Made by a program: the position numbers and the translations under genes. Positions 58,387 to 64,000 of a stretch of 64,000 nt of DNA are shown here, in pieces (positions within the stretch are counted from its first letter, which is position 1; each line of letters starts with the position of its first letter). The notes beneath the pieces are model-generated. The model ran no database searches, was not told the DNA's origin, and worked only from the letters and a program-made list of their open reading frames with translations. This DNA comes from Salinibacterium sp. ZJ70 (GTDB lineage: Bacteria > Actinomycetota > Actinomycetes > Actinomycetales > Microbacteriaceae): positions 310,001 through 374,000 of the forward strand of contig NZ_CP061770.1 in NCBI RefSeq assembly GCF_011751865.2, written 5' to 3'.

Positions 58387-60663
58387 ATGCATCGTGGTCG
58401 ATCGAGCGCGCGTCGGCGCCCCACCCCGTCCGTTCTGCGGTTGATCGGGGTCGCGCTCGCCGCGGCCGTCGCGCTCACGGCCTGCACGGATCGCGGCGCC
58501 GTCCGTGTGGATGCGGTGGAGCTCGACAGCCCTGCGTGGCTCCAACCGACCCAGCGGGCGGTGAGCCTGGGGGCGCTGCTTCCGTCCGATGGTGACGTGC
58601 CTTCTCTCGTCGTGGGTGCCACCGCGGAGGCCGGTGGTCCGCTCGTCGCGACGGTGTGGACGGTGGGTGACGACGGCGGGCTGTCGGAGCGTGCGCTTCC
58701 CGGCGCAGCGGGGCAGTTCTGGCCCGCGGCGGCAGGCTCATCATCGGTGACCATCATCGCTGGCCAGGCGTGGGACTCCGGGGAGAGCCGACTGCGCCTG
58801 CTCCTGTCCGCTGACCGAGTCACCTGGCGCGATGTTGTTCTCGATGACGCCCTAGCGCGCGACTACCCATGGGTGTCGGGGATCGCGGTGGATGCAGGGA
58901 ACGGCTATGTCGTCGCAACATCCGCCGATGGGCGCGCGATCGGTCTTCGGATCACCGACGGCGCGGTGCGGAAGTTCGAGCTTCCCACGCCTGAGTCAGG
59001 ACTCCTGGGCGCGTCCGGATTGACGGTATCCGCGGGGAGGATGGTTCTTGTGGCGCGCTCGGGGCCGGAAGGCGAGCCCTCGGCGCCGAAGGTCCACGTG
59101 TCCGACGATGGCGGCGCGAACTGGAGCGCCGGCGCCGAGCTGGACACTGCAGACCCCATGACCACCGTCGCCGGAGTCGTCGCCGTGGGGGATGGGTTCC
59201 TCGTGACCGGCGCCGTGGCGGATCGCGAGGATCGGGGATTCGCGAACGTTCCCGCCGCATGGTGGTCGGAGGACGGTCACGCTTGGAGCCTCGAGACGGT
59301 GCCGCTCGCCGACGACGGAGGTTTCGGGGCCCCGCACGGGGTGACGGTCGGTTTCGGGGCGCCGATCGTCGACAACGGCTACGTCGCGACCGTCGCGTAT
59401 GACGCGGCCGCGGACGTCTCCGCGATCTACACGCGGTCGCCAGGCGGCGAATGGGTGCATCGAGGAACGACCACTCCAACCCCGCGCCTCGGTGCGGGCG
59501 GACTTGCGCTGCCGAGGCCTGACGGGTCGGTGCTGGCGGCGGTCGGTGGTTCATCGGCGTATCGATGGGGAGCGCTCGGCGTTGACGGCACGTGGACGGA
59601 CCTCGAGGTGCTGAGCGTTCGCGAGGACATCGCGGAGGTGAGTTCCCTCGTCCTCGGTTCCGACGGAGTCGAGGCGCTCGCGCGCATGCCGCGTTTCGAG
59701 ACGAGCGACGGATCATGGCGGACGTACTCGGAGGTCTTCACGGCTGTCGTCGATGCGTCGGGCACGACACAGCATGGGTGGTCGCCCTCGGAGCTCGGTG
59801 AGATGACAAGCGTCGTGATGGCGGTGAATCCCGTCGGGGACGAGGTGCGAGTCGGCCTCGACTTCACGGATGCCGGGGTGATCGCGCGCAGCTGGTTCCG
59901 CGCATCGGGTGGCGAGGATTGGATCTCCGGGGCCGGTTTTCCTCAGCATGGCGGCTTCACATCGCCCGGCGTCGCCGCTGCGGGTGGAGGATGGGCGCTC
60001 TTCGGTGGGATGCGACCGAACGTCGGTCCTGGCGCGGTGGCGCGAGCGATCATCGTGACGTCCCCGGACGGTCGTCTGTGGACCGAGGTCGCGGGCGACT
60101 TCGCAGATGACGACCGCGCCTCAGCGGTCACGGGCGTCTGTGACCTCCCCAGCGGCGGGATGATCGCGGTCGGCTGGGTCGAGGCCGCCGACCGCACCAC
60201 GCGTGCGATCGCATGGGAGCCTGATGCCACCGGATGGTGGCATCGCGTCGCGATCGGTCCGTTGGGCGAGGCTCCGGGCTGGGCGACCGGGTGTGCGTCG
60301 GGCGACGATGGTGCCGTGATCGCCGCCTACGTTTCGGGTCGGAGCGTGCTCGCCCACAGTGCGGACGGATTCGACTGGGCAGAAGTGCTGCGGGTCGATC
60401 CTGGCAACAGCGTCGGCGTCCCGGTCGAGGTGCCGGGAGGATTCGCCGCCCCCGGGGAGTACTCGGGAGGGGGCACCGATGGCCCCGCGGTCTGGCTGTC
60501 ACGCGATGGCCGCGAGTGGTCTGCTGTGGTCGTCCCCAGTCGAGCACCGGGCTCCACGCTTGCGGTCGCACCGCTCGGAGCTGACCTGATCGTCGCGCAG
60601 AGCGGCCGGATCGGAGCGCCCCTGCTGCTCGTCCCCGACATCGCGAGGCTCATCGGCCAGTGA
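58387..60663 (+). CDS. Large lipoprotein with Asp-box repeats
   Basis: 758 residues. Signal with lipobox LTAC (Cys33). Repeated Asp-box motifs of the sialidase/BNR type (S-x-D-G-x-x-W) occur near residues 141 (SADRVTW), 239 (SDDGGANW), 295 (SEDGHAW), 558 (SPDGRLW), 658 (SADGFDW) and 704 (SRDGREW). They suggest one or two beta-propellers on the outer surface. Catalytic arginines of a true sialidase are not evident, so a binding role is as likely. It lies between guaB and guaB3, with a terminator before it. CATCCT 6 bases before the ATG may be a weak -10. Confidence 0.8.
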   Translation: MHRGRSSARRRPTPSVLRLIGVALAAAVALTACTDRGAVRVDAVELDSPAWLQPTQRAVSLGALLPSDGDVPSLVVGATAEAGGPLVATVWTVGDDGGLSERALPGAAGQFWPAAAGSSSVTIIAGQAWDSGESRLRLLLSADRVTWRDVVLDDALARDYPWVSGIAVDAGNGYVVATSADGRAIGLRITDGAVRKFELPTPESGLLGASGLTVSAGRMVLVARSGPEGEPSAPKVHVSDDGGANWSAGAELDTADPMTTVAGVVAVGDGFLVTGAVADREDRGFANVPAAWWSEDGHAWSLETVPLADDGGFGAPHGVTVGFGAPIVDNGYVATVAYDAAADVSAIYTRSPGGEWVHRGTTTPTPRLGAGGLALPRPDGSVLAAVGGSSAYRWGALGVDGTWTDLEVLSVREDIAEVSSLVLGSDGVEALARMPRFETSDGSWRTYSEVFTAVVDASGTTQHGWSPSELGEMTSVVMAVNPVGDEVRVGLDFTDAGVIARSWFRASGGEDWISGAGFPQHGGFTSPGVAAAGGGWALFGGMRPNVGPGAVARAIIVTSPDGRLWTEVAGDFADDDRASAVTGVCDLPSGGMIAVGWVEAADRTTRAIAWEPDATGWWHRVAIGPLGEAPGWATGCASGDDGAVIAAYVSGRSVLAHSADGFDWAEVLRVDPGNSVGVPVEVPGGFAAPGEYSGGGTDGPAVWLSRDGREWSAVVVPSRAPGSTLAVAPLGADLIVAQSGRIGAPLLLVPDIARLIGQ

Positions 60664-60692
60664 GCCCGAGGATGGGCGCCGCGGCGCGACGG

Positions 60693-60698
60693 TAGGCT
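60693..60698 (+). promoter_or_regulatory. -10 box for leaderless guaB3
   Basis: TAGGCT, 6 bases before the GTG at 60705. Confidence 0.55.
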
Positions 60699-60704
60699 GG
60701 GTGA

Positions 60705-61826
60705 GTGAGCGACATCGAGATCGGCCGGGCCAAGCGCGCCAAGCGCGCGTACTCCTTCGACGACATCGCGATCGTGCCCAGCCGGCGCACGCGCGATCCG
60801 AAGGACGTGAGCGTCAGCTGGACGATCGACGCCTTCACCTTCGACATCCCCGTGCTCGCGGCACCCATGGACTCCGTGGTGAGCCCCGCGACCGCGATCC
60901 GGATCGGGCAGCTGGGTGGCCTCGGTGTGCTCGACCTCGAGGGCCTCTGGACGCGCTACGAGAACCCCGAGGCGGCGCTCGCCGAGATCCGCGACCTGCC
61001 CGCTGAGACCGCCACCCGCCGCATGCAGCAGCTGTACGCGGAGCCGGTGAAGCCCGAGCTCATCAAGGAGCGCCTCGCCGAGGTGCGCGCCGCGGGCGTT
61101 CCCGTGGCCGGCGCCCTCAGCCCTCAGCGCACCCAGGAGCACTACAAGACCGTCGTCGACGCGGGCGTCGACCTGTTCGTCATCCGCGGCACCACGGTGA
61201 GCGCCGAGCACGTCTCCAAGACGGTCGAGCCCCTCAACCTCAAGAAGTTCATCTACGAGCTCGACGTGCCCGTGATCGTCGGCGGCGCCGCCACCTACAC
61301 GGCCGCGCTGCACCTCATGCGCACGGGCGCTGCGGGCGTGCTCGTCGGCTTCGGCGGAGGCGCCGCGAGCACGACGCGGGCGAGCCTCGGCATCCACGCA
61401 CCCATGGCGACCGCGGTCGCCGATGTCGCCGGCGCGCGCCGCGACTACCTGGACGAGTCGGGCGGGCGCTACGTGCACGTCATCGCGGACGGCGGACTCG
61501 GCACGAGCGGCGACATCGTGAAGGCGGTCGCATGCGGCGCTGACGCGGTCATGCTCGGATCGACGCTCGCGCGTGCCGAAGAGGCTCCCGGCGCCGGATG
61601 GCACTGGGGTGCGGAGGCTGTGCACTCGGAGCTGCCGCGCGGCAACCGCGTGGAGGTGGGCACGATCGCGTCGATGGAGCAGGTGCTCTTCGGCCCGTCG
61701 GAGCACCCCGATGGCCAGGTCAACCTCATCGGCGCCCTGCGTCGCTCGATGGCGACCACCGGATACTCCGACCTCAAGGAGTTCCAGCGCGTCGAGGTCG
61801 TCATCGCCCCGTACCAGAACGTCTGA
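60705..61826 (+). CDS. guaB3: GuaB3-family IMP dehydrogenase-related protein
   Basis: 373 residues. The IMPDH-like barrel has no CBS domains, as in the actinobacterial GuaB3 family. SFDDIAIVPSRRTRDPKDV is the start and FGGGAASTTRASLGIHAPM replaces the GSICTTR loop, so the catalytic cysteine context differs from GuaB. Its reaction is not settled here. It is encoded in the same direction as guaB. Confidence 0.92.
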   Translation: MSDIEIGRAKRAKRAYSFDDIAIVPSRRTRDPKDVSVSWTIDAFTFDIPVLAAPMDSVVSPATAIRIGQLGGLGVLDLEGLWTRYENPEAALAEIRDLPAETATRRMQQLYAEPVKPELIKERLAEVRAAGVPVAGALSPQRTQEHYKTVVDAGVDLFVIRGTTVSAEHVSKTVEPLNLKKFIYELDVPVIVGGAATYTAALHLMRTGAAGVLVGFGGGAASTTRASLGIHAPMATAVADVAGARRDYLDESGGRYVHVIADGGLGTSGDIVKAVACGADAVMLGSTLARAEEAPGAGWHWGAEAVHSELPRGNRVEVGTIASMEQVLFGPSEHPDGQVNLIGALRRSMATTGYSDLKEFQRVEVVIAPYQNV

Positions 61827-61863
61827 TCTGCCGCGACCCCTGTGCGCCGCGAATGCGCGAGCG

Positions 61864-61869
61864 TAGGGT
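61864..61869 (+). promoter_or_regulatory. -10 box for leaderless glpD
   Basis: TAGGGT, 6 bases before the ATG at 61876. Confidence 0.55.
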
Positions 61870-61875
61870 GGCGGA

Positions 61876-63564
61876 ATGGGCAGCCTCGGACCTGATGGAC
61901 GAGTCGAAGCGCTTCGGGCGCTCCGTGAACGCGAGCTCGATGTGCTCGTCATCGGCGGGGGCATCGTCGGTGCCGGGACGGCGCTGGATGGGGTGACCCG
62001 GGGCCTCTCGACAGGCATCGTGGAGGCCCGCGACTGGTCGTCAGGAACGAGCAGCCGCAGCTCGAAGCTGGTGCACGGCGGCATCCGCTATCTGGAGCAG
62101 CTCGACTTCGGGCTCGTCCGGGAGGCGCTGATCGAACGCGGGCTGCTGCTGCAGCGGATCGCCCCGCACCTCGTGAAACCCGTCAAATTCCTCTACCCCG
62201 TGACCGCCCCCGTGGTGGAGCGGGCGTACATCGGGGCGGGCATGGCCCTCTACGACCTGTTCTCATGGACGGGCGGACGGGCTCCCGGGGTGCCCCATCA
62301 CCGGCACCTCTCGAAGAAGCAGCTCGCCAAGGCGGCGCCCGACCTCGCCCCGGATGCTTTCCGCGGCGGCCTCGTGTACTACGACGCCCAGGTCGACGAC
62401 GCGCGCTACGTCGCGAGCCTGGTGCGCACCGCGGCCGAGTACGGCGCGCATGCCGCGAGCCGGGTGAAGGTGCTGGACCTGCTGCGGGAGGGCGCGCGCG
62501 TCGTGGGCGTCCACGCCCTCGATCGGGAGACCGGCGAGGAGTTCGACATCCGCGCCCGCCAGGTGCTGTCGGCGACGGGCGTCTGGACGGATGAGATCCA
62601 GCAGATGGCGGGTGTGCGTCCGTTCCGCGTGCGGGCGTCGAAGGGTGTGCACCTCGTGATCCCGCGCGACCGCATCCGGGGCACGATCGGGCTGCTGCTG
62701 CGCACCGAGAAGAGTGTGCTGTTCCTCATCCCGTGGGGCAGGCACTGGCTCATCGGCACCACCGACACGGACTGGGAGCTCGATCTCGCGCACCCCGCCG
62801 CGACGGCCGCCGACATCGACTACATCCTCGGTCACATCAACACCGTGCTCGCGACGCCGCTCACCCGCGACGACGTGGAGGGCGTGTTCGCCGGGCTTCG
62901 GCCCCTGCTCGCAGGCGAGAGCGACGAGACCAGCAAGCTCAGCCGCGAGCACATCGTCGCGACGCCCGTGCCGGGTCTCGTGGTGGTCGCGGGCGGCAAG
63001 TGGACGACCTACCGGGTGATGGCGAAGGACACCGTGGATGCCGCCGTGCGGGCCCTCGGACGCCCGGTGCCCGAGTCGGTCACCGAGGACATCGCCCTCA
63101 CGGGCGCGGAGGGCTACCCCGCGGCCTGGAACCGACGCGGACGCATCGCCCGCCGCTACGGCCTCACCCCAGCCGCGGTCGCGCACCTGCTCAACCGCTA
63201 CGGCATGCACGCGCGCGACGTGCTCGCGCTCGTGCGGGCGCGTCCCGAGCTCGGGGAGCTCCTTCCGGGGACAGAGGACTATCTCGCCGCCGAGGTCGTG
63301 TACGCGGCGAGCCACGAGGGCGCCCTTCACCTGGACGATGTGCTGGCCCGGCGCACCCGTATGTCGATCGAGGCATGGGACCGGGGCGTGTCAGCGGCGC
63401 CCGTCGCGGCGCGCCTCATGGCCGAGGTGCTCGGCTGGGACGAGGCCCGGATCGTGCGCGAAGTCGAGCTGTACCTCGAGCGGGTCGTGGCGGAGAGGGC
63501 GAGCCAGCTGGAGCCGAACGACGCATCCGCTGAGCGGGTGCGGCTCGCCGCGCGCGAAGTGTGA
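61876..63564 (+). CDS. glpD: Glycerol-3-phosphate dehydrogenase
   Basis: 562 residues. FAD enzyme that oxidises glycerol-3-P to dihydroxyacetone-P and passes electrons to quinones. The FAD site is VLVIGGGIVGAGTALDGVTRG (starting about residue 22), with SSRSSKLVHGGIRYLEQLDFGLVREAL next and the C-terminal DAO domain (DGxLHLDDVLARRTRM-like). No glpF or glpK lies nearby. Confidence 0.95.
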   Translation: MGSLGPDGRVEALRALRERELDVLVIGGGIVGAGTALDGVTRGLSTGIVEARDWSSGTSSRSSKLVHGGIRYLEQLDFGLVREALIERGLLLQRIAPHLVKPVKFLYPVTAPVVERAYIGAGMALYDLFSWTGGRAPGVPHHRHLSKKQLAKAAPDLAPDAFRGGLVYYDAQVDDARYVASLVRTAAEYGAHAASRVKVLDLLREGARVVGVHALDRETGEEFDIRARQVLSATGVWTDEIQQMAGVRPFRVRASKGVHLVIPRDRIRGTIGLLLRTEKSVLFLIPWGRHWLIGTTDTDWELDLAHPAATAADIDYILGHINTVLATPLTRDDVEGVFAGLRPLLAGESDETSKLSREHIVATPVPGLVVVAGGKWTTYRVMAKDTVDAAVRALGRPVPESVTEDIALTGAEGYPAAWNRRGRIARRYGLTPAAVAHLLNRYGMHARDVLALVRARPELGELLPGTEDYLAAEVVYAASHEGALHLDDVLARRTRMSIEAWDRGVSAAPVAARLMAEVLGWDEARIVREVELYLERVVAERASQLEPNDASAERVRLAAREV

Positions 63565-63588
63565 CCGACGGCCGCGACGCAGCGGCCC

Positions 63589-63957
63589 TCAGTCGGAGGG
63601 GCGCAACGACACCAGGATCTCGGCGTGCCGCAGCAGGAACGTGCGCTCATCGAGCTTCTTGCGGCGCAGCCACCCGGTGACCTCGTCGTTGTGCTTGCTC
63701 GCGTTGCAGGACGCGCAGGCCGGCACCACGTTCTCGAGCGTGTAGCGGCCGCCGCGGGAGATCGGCTGGATGCAGTCGCGCTGCAGTGCCGCCGCGGGCG
63801 ACTGGCAGTAGGCGCACCCGCCCCAGGCATCGAGCAGGCTCTGCCACTCGGCGGGGGTGAGGTCGTTGTCGGCGCGCGCCACGCGATTGCGGCGCCGCGT
63901 GGCGTACCGGGCGCGGGCCGCCGGTGAGGCGGGAGAGGAGCTGCGGCGGCGTCGCAC
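63589..63957 (-). CDS. HNH endonuclease-family protein
   Basis: 122 residues. A basic N-terminus is followed by a zinc/HNH core: CAYC (CxxC), DCIQPISRGGRYTLENVVPACASCNASK with a second CxxC. It resembles small stand-alone HNH nucleases common in actinobacteria; the target is unknown. The GTG start has TACGAT 6 bases upstream. It converges with glpD. Confidence 0.85.
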   Translation of the reverse strand: MRRRRSSSPASPAARARYATRRRNRVARADNDLTPAEWQSLLDAWGGCAYCQSPAAALQRDCIQPISRGGRYTLENVVPACASCNASKHNDEVTGWLRRKKLDERTFLLRHAEILVSLRPSD

Positions 63958-63963
63958 GCCTCG

Positions 63964-63969
63964 ATCGTA
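63964..63969 (-). promoter_or_regulatory. -10 box for leaderless HNH gene
   Basis: TACGAT on the minus strand, 6 bases before the GTG at 63957. Confidence 0.5.
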
Positions 63970-64000
63970 GCCGCGCGCCGATCCGCCCGGCGCCGGCGGA

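Overview
This window looks like a chromosomal segment of a high-GC Gram-positive actinobacterium, most likely a Microbacteriaceae-type organism. The reasons are the strong G/C third-position bias, many GTG starts, the compact S10-spc-alpha ribosomal superoperon with secY-adk-infA and no map, rpsN or rpsD inside it, a GuaB3-type IMP dehydrogenase paralogue, a deazaflavin (F420)-type nitroreductase-family protein, and LPXTG/class C sortase surface proteins. No tRNA, rRNA, insertion sequence, phage gene or CRISPR array was recognised. The family assignment is inference from gene order and composition, not from a database search.

Layout. (1) 1-16441 is an accessory cell-surface region. Two large paralogous wall-anchored proteins (1035-6689 and 6904-10365) are flanked by two paralogous lipoproteins on the opposite strand (71-811 and 10370-11119). 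A minus-strand operon follows: beta-helix lipoprotein, Tat-exported DyP-type peroxidase, lipoprotein 2. Then come a SpaA/SpaH-like LPFTG pilin (13834-15423) and a class C sortase (15485-16441). (2) 16768-31619 holds the S10, spc and alpha ribosomal protein genes with secY, adk, infA, rpmJ and rpoA. Most junctions overlap by 1-4 bases, and strong hairpins sit at a few larger gaps. (3) 31715-41447 carries a tandem-GNAT protein, an OafA-type acyltransferase, truA, rplM-rpsI-glmM, a nitroreductase-family protein, coaA and glmS. (4) 41451-45555 is acpS-alr-tsaE-tsaB-rimI-tsaD, linking acyl carrier protein activation, D-alanine supply and the t6A tRNA modification enzymes. (5) 45620-48405 has two DUF4190-like membrane proteins, a SAM methyltransferase-like protein and groES. 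(6) 48515-56507 has rarD, two LivJ-type binding lipoproteins and a convergent livHMGF operon. (7) 56739-63957 has guaB, a large Asp-box lipoprotein, guaB3, glpD and an HNH endonuclease.

How it works together. The core is translation machinery plus the precursor steps glmM/glmS (amino-sugar for peptidoglycan), alr (D-alanine), coaA/acpS (CoA and ACP) and guaB (GMP). The accessory left arm makes exported and wall-anchored proteins whose sorting motifs (LPETG, LPFAG, LPFTG) could be served by the single local class C sortase or by a housekeeping sortase elsewhere.

The most distinctive signal is regulatory. Eleven genes that head transcripts have a TANNNT hexamer ending 6 (nine cases), 7 or 8 bases before the start codon, which predicts leaderless mRNAs. 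The most distinctive gene-level signal is the duplicated surface-protein/lipoprotein cassette at the left end.
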